DNA of 64,000 nt. It comes from Dyadobacter fermentans DSM 18053 (lineage in GTDB: Bacteria; Bacteroidota; Bacteroidia; Cytophagales; Spirosomataceae). The notes beneath the pieces are model-generated. The model was not told the origin of the DNA. It made no database searches and saw only the letters and a program-made list of their open reading frames with translations. The position numbers were made by a program, and so were the translations under genes. Position 1 is the stretch's first letter. Each line of letters starts with the position of its first letter. Below, piece by piece: positions 7,767 to 16,227 of this stretch. The stretch is from contig NC_013037.1 in the NCBI RefSeq assembly GCF_000023125.1, positions 5,620,501 through 5,684,500 of the forward strand, in the 5' to 3' direction.

Positions 7767-8396
7767 ATGGAACTCATTAACCGTCTGCTTACCGCCAACA
7801 AATCCTGGGCAGCCAGCCAGCTTGAAGTTGACGAAACATATTTTGAGAATCTGGCCAAGGACCAGAAGCCGGATTTCCTCTGGATCGGATGCTCGGACAG
7901 CCGCGTGCCGGCCGAAGACCTGACGGGCTCGCAACCAGGCGAAATGTTCGTGCACCGCAACGTCGCCAACCTGGTGGTGCATACCGATATGAACATGCTC
8001 AGCGTGCTGCAATATGCCGTGGAGGTGTTGAAAGTGAGGCATATACTTGTAGTGGGCCACTACCAATGTGGCGGCGTGAAGGCCTCGATGATGCACAAAG
8101 ACCTCGGGCTGATCAACCGCTGGCTCCATAATATCAAGGATGTATACGACAAAAATGCCGCTGAACTCGACGCCATCGAAGAAGAGAAAAAGCGCTTCGA
8201 CCGCCTCGTGGAGCTCAATGTGATCCAGCAAGTGCAGAATCTCGCTCAAACGAGCATTGTCCAGGGCGCATGGCATCAGGGCCAGGAGCTGCATTTGCAC
8301 GGCTGGGTATTCGGCCTGCACGACGGCCAGCTGAAAACCCTCGCCCACATGCCGCCGACCACGAAAGTCGAAGGGATTTATCGGTATGATTTTTAG
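7767..8396 (+). CDS. can: Beta-class carbonic anhydrase
   Basis: A 209-residue zinc enzyme that interconverts CO2 and bicarbonate in the cytosol. The zinc and catalytic residues are all present: C42-x-D44-x-R46 in GCSDSRVPAE and H98-x-x-C101 in VVGHYQCGGV. HRNVANLV and the C-terminal WVFGLHDGQLKTL are also typical of the E. coli Can subgroup. The ATG at 7767 is chosen because the family usually begins just before NRLLTANKSWA; the ATG at 7731 would add twelve atypical residues. It stands alone, divergent from ileS. Confidence 0.95.
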   Translation: MELINRLLTANKSWAASQLEVDETYFENLAKDQKPDFLWIGCSDSRVPAEDLTGSQPGEMFVHRNVANLVVHTDMNMLSVLQYAVEVLKVRHILVVGHYQCGGVKASMMHKDLGLINRWLHNIKDVYDKNAAELDAIEEEKKRFDRLVELNVIQQVQNLAQTSIVQGAWHQGQELHLHGWVFGLHDGQLKTLAHMPPTTKVEGIYRYDF

Positions 8397-8417
8397 TAAT
8401 TAGCGCATATGCGTGAA

Positions 8418-8515
8418 ATGTCAGTCTGAGCGGAGTCGAAGACAGTCCATACGGTATATTGTACCGCGGTGCAGATGCTTCGACCGCCCGGCGACCCGGT
8501 CCGCTCAGCATGACA
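8418..8515. repeat. REP-like interspersed palindrome
   Basis: The left arm TGTCAGTCTGAGCGGAGTCG (from 8419) faces the right arm containing GCTTCGACC and CCGCTCAGCATGACA (to 8515), giving an imperfect inverted repeat of about 98 bases. Arms of the form TGTCA-TCTGAGCGGAGTCGAAG are a familiar intergenic repeat of Bacteroidota genomes. It lies between the carbonic anhydrase and PepSY genes and has no coding content. Confidence 0.65.
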
Positions 8516-8598
8516 TCCGCCCTTTTTGGTAGTTTAAACCGATCCCATTATCTTCACAGTCTTAAATAAGTCTAAATAAGATAAATAGGGGCGGATCG

Positions 8599-9756
8599 AT
8601 GAAAAAACTGATTGGAAAACTGCACTTGTACCTGGGGCTTGTCTCGGGGATTATGGTGTTTATTATTTCGATCACGGGGTGTATCCTGGCTTTCGAGCAG
8701 GAAATTAAAAGCATTACGCAGCCCTATATGTTCGTGAACGGCCCCACCGGCGGGAAGGTGCTGCCGCCTTCGGAGCTGGCCGAAATTGCCAAAAAGGCAC
8801 TGCCCGGCAAGGTGGCCAAAGGTGTGCTTTACGACACGCCCGACCGCAATGCGCAAGTCGGATTTTACAACCTTGATCCTGAATATTATTACGTCGTTTA
8901 CCTCAACCAGTACACCGGAAAAGTGGAGCATATCTGGAACGAGGACGACGATTTCTTCCATTTTATCCTCCACGGGCACTATTACCTGTGGCTCCCTGAA
9001 AAATACGGCCAAACCGTCGTGGCATCGGCGACGCTCGTTTTCCTGTTCATGATGATCAGCGGGATGGTGCTTTGGTGGCCCAGGAACAAATCGGCGGCCA
9101 AACAGCGGTTTTCGATCAAATGGAATGCTGCCTGGCGCCGTAAAAACTACGACCTGCACAATGTCCTTGGCTTTTACATGATGTCCATCGGCGTGGTTTT
9201 GGCGGTTACCGGGCTCGTTTGGGGCTTTCAGTGGTTTTCGCAGGGGCTCTACACGGCCACCGGCGGTGAAGGCTCGGATATGTACTATAATCCCGTTTCC
9301 GACACCGTTTCAACTGCCCGGGTAGCCGGACCGATGCAAGCCGTGGACAAGGCATGGTATCAGTTGCAGAATGAATATCCTAAATATTCAACTCTCAATA
9401 TTTCCTTCCCAACCGAGAAAGCGGAGTCGATTTTCTCTTATGTAAACTTCCGCGAAGGCACCTATTACAATGTCGATTATAACTATTTTGATCAGTACTC
9501 TGTCAAAAAAATCGATGCAACGGGCCCCTATACCGGTAAATACAGCGAGGCGAATTTTGCCAATAAGCTGCGCCGCATGAACTACGACATTCACACGGGT
9601 GCCATTCTTGGGCTGCCGGGCAAAATCCTGATGTTTTTCGCCAGCCTGGTTTGCGCATCGCTGCCCGTAACTGGTTTCGTAATCTGGTGGGGCCGACGCA
9701 AAAAAGCGCCTAAAAAGGTGAGAAGGAGTGTGCCCGCTATGAAACCCGCGATTTAA
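8599..9756 (+). CDS. PepSY-associated transmembrane protein (PiuB family)
   Basis: A 385-residue inner-membrane protein. It has an N-terminal membrane helix (LYLGLVSGIMVFIISITGCILAFEQE), a periplasmic PepSY-like region, a second helix (TLVFLFMMISGMVLWWP), a third (DLHNVLGFYMMSIGVVLAVTGLVWGF), and a C-terminal helix (ILMFFASLVCASLPVTGFVIWWGRRKK). Family members are often iron-regulated and sit near TonB receptors; a role in siderophore-iron reduction or uptake has been proposed. No receptor is adjacent here. The leader at 8561-8585 is AT-rich with repeated AAATAAG and a half-site AGTCTAAAT that also occurs in the mntR operator. Confidence 0.85.
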   Translation: MKKLIGKLHLYLGLVSGIMVFIISITGCILAFEQEIKSITQPYMFVNGPTGGKVLPPSELAEIAKKALPGKVAKGVLYDTPDRNAQVGFYNLDPEYYYVVYLNQYTGKVEHIWNEDDDFFHFILHGHYYLWLPEKYGQTVVASATLVFLFMMISGMVLWWPRNKSAAKQRFSIKWNAAWRRKNYDLHNVLGFYMMSIGVVLAVTGLVWGFQWFSQGLYTATGGEGSDMYYNPVSDTVSTARVAGPMQAVDKAWYQLQNEYPKYSTLNISFPTEKAESIFSYVNFREGTYYNVDYNYFDQYSVKKIDATGPYTGKYSEANFANKLRRMNYDIHTGAILGLPGKILMFFASLVCASLPVTGFVIWWGRRKKAPKKVRRSVPAMKPAI

Positions 9757-9785
9757 ACTCCCGCGACCACCGGAGCTCCCGGGCA

Positions 9786-10613
9786 TTATTGCTTTTGATA
9801 CACCCTCACATAATCCACTTCAAAGCGGGCGGGAAATTCTGTATTGGATAAATCGCCGCCATTATCGCCGCCTAGCGCCATGCCTAGCAGAATGTAATGC
9901 GGCTGCTTGAATGGGGTAATGTTCTTGTTTTTGGCATTAACGGCTTTGGCCTGATCCTCCGACGCCAGCAGCTCATCGTCCACATATATTTGGATGGAAT
10001 TTTCGTCCCAATCCATTCGCCAGACGTGGAATTTGGACGACCAGTCCGGGTCTTTGGAAGTCGAAACCTGCTTTTTGTTGGTATTCCAAACCGGCTTATA
10101 ACGCTCGTTGGAGCCCCAGGCGAGGTTAGCGAGCAGCATTCCCCGGTAAAACTCCATGATATCGATTTCGCCGTTATCCGGCCATTCGCCCTTCTCGCCG
10201 AGCGTCCAGAATGCCGGCCAGATGCCCGAGCGCGTGTCGATTTTAGCCCGCATTTCGAAACGGCCGTATTGAAAGCTCTTTTTGCCGCGGGTAATGATGC
10301 TGGCAGACGTGTATTCGGCATACTCGCGGCTTTCCTTCCAGTTGCTGCTGCCCGATTTGTAGTTCGGGTTTTTGACGCGCTCCTTTTTTGCTTCAATGAT
10401 CAGGTAGCCGCCTTTGCAATAGGCATTGTCGCCCTGGTACCATTGGTCTTCGTGGTTTCGGGTGAAGCCTTTTTCAGGCTGCCACACATTCGGGTCGGGC
10501 ACGCCGTCGTAGTCGAATTCGTCGGCCCATGCGAGCTTGTATTGCGCCGTTGCGGGCGCCAGGGATATGAGTGCCATCAGGATGGAGAGGAGTATTTTGT
10601 CAGGATTTGCCAT
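9786..10613 (-). CDS. Glycoside hydrolase family 16, secreted beta-glucanase-like
   Basis: A 275-residue exported enzyme. The signal peptide is KILLSILMALISLAPATAQ when read from the ATG at 10613; an earlier in-frame start at 10646 would put an extra polar segment before it. The GH16 catalytic motif E-I-D-I-M-E is at about E149/D151/E154, preceded by SGIWPAFWTLGEKGEWPDNG, which gives the nucleophile and acid/base glutamates of a laminarinase- or lichenase-type beta-glucanase. The C-terminus FEVDYVRVYQKQ is the usual family end. Substrate (beta-1,3 or mixed-linkage glucan) cannot be fixed from sequence. It is convergent with the PepSY gene and not part of a visible Sus locus. Confidence 0.9.
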   Translation of the reverse strand: MANPDKILLSILMALISLAPATAQYKLAWADEFDYDGVPDPNVWQPEKGFTRNHEDQWYQGDNAYCKGGYLIIEAKKERVKNPNYKSGSSNWKESREYAEYTSASIITRGKKSFQYGRFEMRAKIDTRSGIWPAFWTLGEKGEWPDNGEIDIMEFYRGMLLANLAWGSNERYKPVWNTNKKQVSTSKDPDWSSKFHVWRMDWDENSIQIYVDDELLASEDQAKAVNAKNKNITPFKQPHYILLGMALGGDNGGDLSNTEFPARFEVDYVRVYQKQ

Positions 10614-10743
10614 GGAAAGTGAGGTGTTGTTGGAAAGAATTGACACTATTAATCGCCGTGTTGGGTTTTATTTCTGAGAGTTTTCCTTTTTCTTGTAAAC
10701 AACAGTTTGCGGCATTTTACTGCGGGCCGCATCGTTTTTTAAT

Positions 10744-11757
10744 ATGCGTAAATTTATTGATACTGCTAAAAAAGCCGGTCTGGACGGTTTTATGCTCGCA
10801 CTACTCAGCATGATCCTCCTCGCCTGGCTCTGGCCTGCACCCGGTATGCAGGACAGCCCGCTGCACCTTTCCACCGTTTCGACCTACGCCGTTTCGCTGA
10901 TATTCTTCTTCTACGGCCTGCGCCTCAGCCCCGAAAAACTCAAAGCCGGGCTGGTCAACTGGCGCCTGCATGTGATGGTGCATTTGTCGACATTCGTACT
11001 TTTTCCCGTGCTGGCGCTGGCATTCAGGCCCTTTTTTCACAGCGCCGAGGGCCAAAATATGTGGCTGGCGATATTTTTCCTAACCGTGCTGCCGTCCACC
11101 GTGTCATCATCGGTGGTAATGGTGTCCATCGCCCGCGGCAACATTCCGGCGGCGATATTCAACGCGAGCATTTCGAGCCTGATCGGCGTTTTCATCACGC
11201 CGTTGTGGATGGGACTGGTGCTCGATGCCGGCCCCGGCCATTTTGATTTGCTTTCGGTAGTCGGAAAACTCGCATTGCAAGTATTATTGCCGGTATTCGC
11301 CGGGATCGTGCTCAACAAACGCTGGGGGCATTTCGCGGAAACCAACAAAAAGTACATCCGTTATTTCGACCAGTCGTCGATTTTGCTGATCGTTTACACT
11401 TCTTTTTGCGAATCGTTCGGAGAGCACCTGTTCGATTCGCTTGGAATAAAAGAAATTGTATTTTTAGGGATAGGAATGCTCGCGCTGTTTTTCGGCATTT
11501 ATTTCCTGCTCACGTTCATCAGCGGTTTGCTGCATTTCAGCCGCGAGGACAAGGTAACGGCGGTGTTTTGCGGTTCCAAAAAGTCGCTCGTGCAAGGTGC
11601 CGTAATGTCGAAAGTGCTGTTTGCAGGGCCGGAAGCGGGGCTAATGCTTCTGCCGATCATGCTTTATCACGCATTGCAGCTTATTGCGGCGAGTATCATC
11701 GCCCAGCGAATGGCCCGGGAAGGCGAGGCGGCGGAGGAAGTTGTACTTAAAAACTGA
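10744..11757 (+). CDS. SBF-like (bile acid:sodium symporter family) transporter
   Basis: A 337-residue polytopic inner-membrane protein with about ten hydrophobic segments. SLIFFFYGLRLSPEKLKAG and LTVLPSTVSSSVVMVSIARGN are the hallmark segments of the SBF-like (YfeH/RCH1) branch of the bile acid:sodium symporter superfamily. These are proposed to export or exchange organic anions; the real substrate is unknown. The next gene starts three bases after its stop, which suggests an operon with the DUF4230 gene. Confidence 0.88.
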   Translation: MRKFIDTAKKAGLDGFMLALLSMILLAWLWPAPGMQDSPLHLSTVSTYAVSLIFFFYGLRLSPEKLKAGLVNWRLHVMVHLSTFVLFPVLALAFRPFFHSAEGQNMWLAIFFLTVLPSTVSSSVVMVSIARGNIPAAIFNASISSLIGVFITPLWMGLVLDAGPGHFDLLSVVGKLALQVLLPVFAGIVLNKRWGHFAETNKKYIRYFDQSSILLIVYTSFCESFGEHLFDSLGIKEIVFLGIGMLALFFGIYFLLTFISGLLHFSREDKVTAVFCGSKKSLVQGAVMSKVLFAGPEAGLMLLPIMLYHALQLIAASIIAQRMAREGEAAEEVVLKN

Positions 11758-11760
11758 TCT

Positions 11761-12384
11761 ATGCGTATCATATCGTGGCTTGTGCGGCTGTTTGTGCTGA
11801 TTTTGCTTTTGGCAGGGATTAATGCATTGTGGTCGGGTTTTAAAACCGGCAGCTGGATGCCCGGCTGGCTGGGCGGCGAGGATGAGGTGGAAACAATGCA
11901 CACCGTGGTGTTGCAGGAAATCAGCTCGATGGGCAAGCTGGAAGTGGTGAAATACAACTTCAAGGATGTGGTGGAGCAGGAAATCGTGAAAATGTGGCTG
12001 CCCAACGCGAAAGCAATCCTGATCGTGCAGGGTGAAGCCATCGGCTGTGTGGATTTAACCAAAATCGCGATGGAGGATATTACTTCCGACGCCGAAACGC
12101 TGGTGATCAACATGCCCGAGCCTGAGCTTTGTGTTTTTAAGATAGATCACAGTAAATCAAAGGTTTACAATACTGAATACGCATTCGCAGATGAAGCGAA
12201 GCTGGTGCAGGAAGCCTATAAGCAGGCCGAAAAGCAGATCCAGAAATCGGCCCTCGACATGGGTATCCTCGACCAGACAAAGGAAAACGCCCGAAAAGTA
12301 CTGACGCCGGTGCTCGAAAAGGCATCTGGCAAAAAGGTGATGATGAAGTTTCCGATGCATGCCAAAATTGAGAAGTTGCGATAA
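11761..12384 (+). CDS. DUF4230 domain-containing protein
   Basis: A 207-residue protein with one N-terminal membrane anchor (LVRLFVLILLLAGINALW) and an extracytoplasmic DUF4230 domain. Visible are TVVLQEISSMGKLEVVKYNFKD, the VQGEAIGCVDLTKI core and the conserved ending with EAYKQAEKQIQKSA and MKFPMHAKIEKLR. Function of the family is unknown; members are single-span envelope proteins. It is tightly linked to the preceding transporter and lies 28 bases before the glutamine-synthetase-like gene. Confidence 0.8.
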   Translation: MRIISWLVRLFVLILLLAGINALWSGFKTGSWMPGWLGGEDEVETMHTVVLQEISSMGKLEVVKYNFKDVVEQEIVKMWLPNAKAILIVQGEAIGCVDLTKIAMEDITSDAETLVINMPEPELCVFKIDHSKSKVYNTEYAFADEAKLVQEAYKQAEKQIQKSALDMGILDQTKENARKVLTPVLEKASGKKVMMKFPMHAKIEKLR

Positions 12385-12412
12385 TGTAAATGCGCTAAAC
12401 CAACCCTTTCTG

Positions 12413-13789
12413 ATGAGTAAAAAAGGATTTCTGACGCTGGATGAACTTTCGGGCAAGATTGGAGGGGGAGAAATTGAAACCATTGTCGTTGCATTCACCG
12501 ACCATTACGGCCGCCTGATGGGCAAGCGTGTCGACGCCGACTTTTTCCTGGATTCCGTTTCCAGATCGGGCACACACGGCTGCAACTACCTGCTCACGAC
12601 GGACATCACGATGGAGCCGATCCCCGGCTACCGCTACGCCAACTGGGAGCTCGGCTACGGCGATTTCCACATGGTCCCCGACTTTTCCACATTACGCATC
12701 GCCGCCTGGCTCGAAAAAACGGCCATGATCCTTTGCGATGTTCACAATGACAAATCGCACGAGCTGGAATCCATCGCGCCGAGATCCGTCCTGAAAAAAC
12801 AACTCGCCGCACTCGCAGCCGACGGACTCGAATGCTCCGCGGCCTCGGAACTGGAATATTACCTGCTGGAAAACAGCTACAAGCAGGCATTTGAACAAAA
12901 CTACCAGAACCTGACGCCAGCCGGATATTACCTTGAAGATTACCACATTATGCAGGGCACGCGGAACGAGAAATTCACATCCGTGGTCCGCAGGCATTTG
13001 AAAAATTCTGGCATTCCCATTGAAACGTCCAAAGGCGAATGGGGCCTCGGCCAGCACGAGCTGAATGTAAAATACGCCGACGTGCTCGCGATGGCCGACA
13101 ACCACGTCGTATACAAGCAGTGCTTAAAAGAAGTCGCCGACGCGATGGGTCTTTCGGTCACGTTTATGGCCAAGTTCGCAACCGACCAGGCTGGTTCGAG
13201 CAGCCATATTCACATGAGTTTGTGGAAAGATGGTATAAACCTCTTCGATGGCGACCAGCAATTCGGACCGGTTAAAGGCTCTGATATTTTTCGCTGGTTC
13301 CTCGGCGGTTGGATTAAGCACGTGCCCGATGTGATGCCTTTCTACGCCCCGACTGTCAATTCCTATAAACGCTTCGTGGACGGCTCCTGGGCACCTACGC
13401 GGCTGGCTTGGAGCTATGATAACCGCACGGCCGGTTTTCGCGTGGTAGGCAGCGGTGCCAGTTTGCGCATTGAATGCCGCATTCCCGGCGCGGATTGCAA
13501 TCCGTACCTCGCATTTGCCGCATCGCTCGCTTCCGGTCTCGACGGCATCCGAAACCGCATTGAACCGCCGGAATGCTTCGAAGGCGACATTTACGCAGCC
13601 GCGCATTTGCCGCGCGTACCCTACACCCTGGGCGAATCCATTGCCTTGTTTGCGCAAAGCACATTTGCTAAAGAAGCATTCGGCCCGGAAGTGGTGGAGC
13701 ATTACACGCATTTTTTCAAAACTGAGCAGCGTGCGTACGAGACTTCCGTAACCGACTGGGAGCGGAAGCGGTATTTTGAGCAGATTTGA
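12413..13789 (+). CDS. Glutamine synthetase family protein (gamma-glutamyl-amine ligase-like)
   Basis: A 458-residue ATP-dependent amide ligase. The beta-grasp N-terminal domain (ETIVVAFTDHYGRLMGKRVD) and the catalytic C-terminal domain are complete, with ASELEYYLLE, SSHIHMSLW, the SYDNRTAGFRVVG segment and IPGADCNPYLAFAASLASGLDGI. The sequence fits the PuuA/FluG-type branch, which gamma-glutamylates amines, rather than housekeeping GlnA. The start at ATG 12413 is chosen because family homology begins there; an earlier in-frame ATG overlaps the DUF4230 gene. Neighbouring SDR, aldehyde dehydrogenase and class I amidotransferase genes suggest a Puu-like route: glutamylate, oxidise, hydrolyse. 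Confidence 0.87.
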   Translation: MSKKGFLTLDELSGKIGGGEIETIVVAFTDHYGRLMGKRVDADFFLDSVSRSGTHGCNYLLTTDITMEPIPGYRYANWELGYGDFHMVPDFSTLRIAAWLEKTAMILCDVHNDKSHELESIAPRSVLKKQLAALAADGLECSAASELEYYLLENSYKQAFEQNYQNLTPAGYYLEDYHIMQGTRNEKFTSVVRRHLKNSGIPIETSKGEWGLGQHELNVKYADVLAMADNHVVYKQCLKEVADAMGLSVTFMAKFATDQAGSSSHIHMSLWKDGINLFDGDQQFGPVKGSDIFRWFLGGWIKHVPDVMPFYAPTVNSYKRFVDGSWAPTRLAWSYDNRTAGFRVVGSGASLRIECRIPGADCNPYLAFAASLASGLDGIRNRIEPPECFEGDIYAAAHLPRVPYTLGESIALFAQSTFAKEAFGPEVVEHYTHFFKTEQRAYETSVTDWERKRYFEQI

Positions 13790-13852
13790 GTGAGGGGTTT
13801 GGTGGCCGCGGAGCGGCTTCCTGTTTCTGGGGAGACGTTGCAAAATGATTTC

Positions 13853-13869
13853 AGGCCCCGGCGGGGCCT
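13853..13869 (+). terminator. GC-rich hairpin between the GS-like and SDR genes
   Basis: AGGCCCC and GGGGCCT form a 7-base stem with a three-base loop, followed by CCTTTT. It could terminate or attenuate transcription leaving the glutamine-synthetase-like gene. Confidence 0.45.
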
Positions 13870-13922
13870 CCTTTTCCGTGACTCAATTACTATTTATTGT
13901 CAAACCATATCAATTCAACCCC

Positions 13923-14696
13923 ATGCGCTTAGAAAACAAAGTCGCGCTTATTACAGGTGGTAGCGGCGGCATTGGCCGGGAAACCGCCATTTTGTTTGCC
14001 AAAGAAGGAGCTAAAATCGTAGTGACCGACGTGAACGACGTGGGCGGTCAGGAAACTGCCGATGAGATCGTAAAAAACGGCGGAGAGGCGTATTTTCTGC
14101 ATTCGGACGTTTCCAAAGCAGCTGATTGTGAGGCGGCTGTCGCGTTCACGGAAGAGAAATTCGGGAAACTGAACGTCATTTTCAACAATGCGGGCATCAT
14201 GCACAGCGACGACGATAATGCCGTAACGACGGAAGAAGCGATCTGGGACCTCACGATGAACATCAATGCGAAAGGCGTGTTCCTGGGTTGCAAATATGGC
14301 ATACCGGCATTGCAGCGCGCCGGGGGAGGATCTATCATTAATACGGCGTCGTTTGTGGCGATATTGGGCGCCGCCACGCCACAGGTAGCTTACACGGCCA
14401 GCAAAGGGGCCGTTTTGGCGCTCACACGCGAGCTCGCTGTCATCCACGCGCGCGAGAACATCCGCGTGAACGCATTATGCCCGGGCCCGCTGCGCACGGA
14501 GCTCCTCATGAAATTTCTGAATACCGAAGAAAAGAAGCAGCGCCGCCTGGTACACATCCCGATGGGCCGTTTCGGCGAAGCGAAGGAAATGGCCTATGCC
14601 GCATTGTTCCTCGCTTCGGACGAAGCATCCTTTGTCACCGGCACCGACTTTCTGGTCGATGGCGGAATTACTTCTGCTTATGTAACACCTCTTTAA
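13923..14696 (+). CDS. Short-chain dehydrogenase/reductase
   Basis: A 257-residue classical SDR. TGGSGGIGRETA is the dinucleotide motif; VVTDVND has the Asp that favours NAD(H); NNAGIM, the catalytic Ser in IINTASFVA and the YTASKGA Tyr-Lys pair are intact; the end is DFLVDGGITSAY. Position between the GS-like gene and the aldehyde dehydrogenase suggests it oxidises an alcohol or amine-derived intermediate to the aldehyde. The ATG at 13923 is preferred; the earlier ATG at 13845 covers the terminator hairpin and adds unrelated residues. Substrate is not predictable. Confidence 0.9.
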   Translation: MRLENKVALITGGSGGIGRETAILFAKEGAKIVVTDVNDVGGQETADEIVKNGGEAYFLHSDVSKAADCEAAVAFTEEKFGKLNVIFNNAGIMHSDDDNAVTTEEAIWDLTMNINAKGVFLGCKYGIPALQRAGGGSIINTASFVAILGAATPQVAYTASKGAVLALTRELAVIHARENIRVNALCPGPLRTELLMKFLNTEEKKQRRLVHIPMGRFGEAKEMAYAALFLASDEASFVTGTDFLVDGGITSAYVTPL

Positions 14697-14789
14697 ATGG
14701 AGGAAGGAGGATGAAGGAAGGGAGGATGGGATTTTCAAAGTCCGGTGCATTCCCTTCCTCCATTTTCCCCTTCCTCCCTTTTCTCCCAT
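14697..14789. repeat. Purine arm facing pyrimidine arm, imperfect hairpin
   Basis: A run of GGAAGG/GGAGG units (14697-14730) is followed by a spacer and a run of CCTTCC/CCTCC units (14751-14789). The arms can pair imperfectly and fill the gap between SDR and aldehyde dehydrogenase genes up to five bases before the ATG. It may be an interspersed element or an mRNA structure. Confidence 0.45.
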
Positions 14790-14794
14790 TAATC

Positions 14795-16180
14795 ATGACC
14801 CAAAAAACAATAAGCCCGATAGACGGCTCCGTGTATGTGGAGCGCGAGCTGGCGACGCCGGCGGCTGTGGAAGCTGCTTTGGAAAAAGCGGTAGCAGCCC
14901 AAAAGGAATGGAAAAAATCGACATTGGCCGAACGTGAGGCCGTATGCCGGAAGGCGCTGGAATATTTCCTGAACAATGCCGACGAAATCGGCCTGGAACT
15001 GACATGGCAAATGGGCCGGCCTGTGCGCTATACCGCCAACGAGATCCGCCGTGGTTTCCAGGAGCGGGCCAATTACATGATTTCCGTCGCCGAAAAGGCG
15101 CTGGCGGAAGTGGAAGTCGATGAGGTTCCGGGTTTTAAACGATTTGTGAAGCGCGATCCGCTGGGTGTCGTATTCGTGGTGGCGCCGTGGAATTATCCCT
15201 ATTTGACGTCCGTCAACTCGGTGATACCCGCGATTATGTCGGGCAATGCGGTGATTTTGAAGCACGCCCAGCAAACGCCGCTTTGTGCAGAGCGCTACGC
15301 GGCGGCGTTCGAATATGCCGGCTTACCCGAGGGTGTATTTCAATATCTGCATCTAAGCCACGACCAGGTGGCCCAGGTGATCGGCGACGCGCGTGTTGAC
15401 TATGTGGCATTTACCGGTTCCGTGGAAGGTGGTCATGCTGTTCAAAAGGCTATTAATGAGCGTTTTATCATTGGTGGTTTGGAGTTGGGAGGAAAAGATC
15501 CCGCCTATGTGCGTGCGGATGCGAACCTGGCCGATGCCGTTGAAAACCTTGTGGATGGCTCGTTCTTCAATTCGGGACAATCGTGCTGCGGCATCGAACG
15601 CATTTATGTGCATCAGGATGTGTATGAGGATTTTGTCAAAGGCTTTGAAGCATTAACCAAAACCTACGTCCTCGGCGATCCGCGTGATCCTGAAACGACA
15701 TTAGGGCCGATGGTGAGAACATCAGCCGCCAATTTTGCACAAAAACAAATCGACGACGCCATTGCCAATGGTGCCACCGCGTTGATCGACCCTGCATTGT
15801 TTCCTGCGCACCAATCGGGCACACCTTACCTCGCGCCGCAGGTGCTTGTGAATGTGAACCATTCGATGGACATTATGCAGGAAGAAACCTTCGCGCCGGT
15901 AGTCGGCATCATGCCCGTTTCGAGCGACGAGGAAGCTATTCGCCTCATGAACGACAGCCAGTACGGCCTCACCGCTTCCATCTGGACCTCGGACGTGGAC
16001 GCCGCATTGCAAATTGGCGAGCAGGTCGAAACCGGCACCTGGTTCATGAACCGCTGCGACTACCTCGATCCGGCATTAGCCTGGACGGGCGTCAAAAATT
16101 CAGGCCGCGGCTGTACGCTTTCGGTAGTCGGTTATGAAGCATTGACACGGCCTAAGTCTTTTCATTTGAAAATAGGGTAA
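14795..16180 (+). CDS. NAD(P)-dependent aldehyde dehydrogenase
   Basis: A 461-residue ALDH-superfamily enzyme that oxidises an aldehyde to the acid. PWNYP carries the oxyanion Asn, VAFTGSVEGG the cofactor loop, LELGGKDPAYV the general-base Glu, and NSGQSCCGIERIYVH the catalytic Cys. EETFAPVVGIMP and the C-terminal KNSGRG motif are also present. At 461 residues it is slightly shorter than typical 480-500-residue members, closest to succinate-semialdehyde or short-chain types. ATG at 14795 follows the purine-pyrimidine hairpin. In context it would take the product of the upstream SDR, like PuuC in gamma-glutamyl-putrescine breakdown. Confidence 0.9.
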   Translation: MTQKTISPIDGSVYVERELATPAAVEAALEKAVAAQKEWKKSTLAEREAVCRKALEYFLNNADEIGLELTWQMGRPVRYTANEIRRGFQERANYMISVAEKALAEVEVDEVPGFKRFVKRDPLGVVFVVAPWNYPYLTSVNSVIPAIMSGNAVILKHAQQTPLCAERYAAAFEYAGLPEGVFQYLHLSHDQVAQVIGDARVDYVAFTGSVEGGHAVQKAINERFIIGGLELGGKDPAYVRADANLADAVENLVDGSFFNSGQSCCGIERIYVHQDVYEDFVKGFEALTKTYVLGDPRDPETTLGPMVRTSAANFAQKQIDDAIANGATALIDPALFPAHQSGTPYLAPQVLVNVNHSMDIMQEETFAPVVGIMPVSSDEEAIRLMNDSQYGLTASIWTSDVDAALQIGEQVETGTWFMNRCDYLDPALAWTGVKNSGRGCTLSVVGYEALTRPKSFHLKIG

Positions 16181-16227
16181 CTTGGTTTGATGGACTATCT
16201 TTAATCCTAAATCATTCGAATTGAGAC

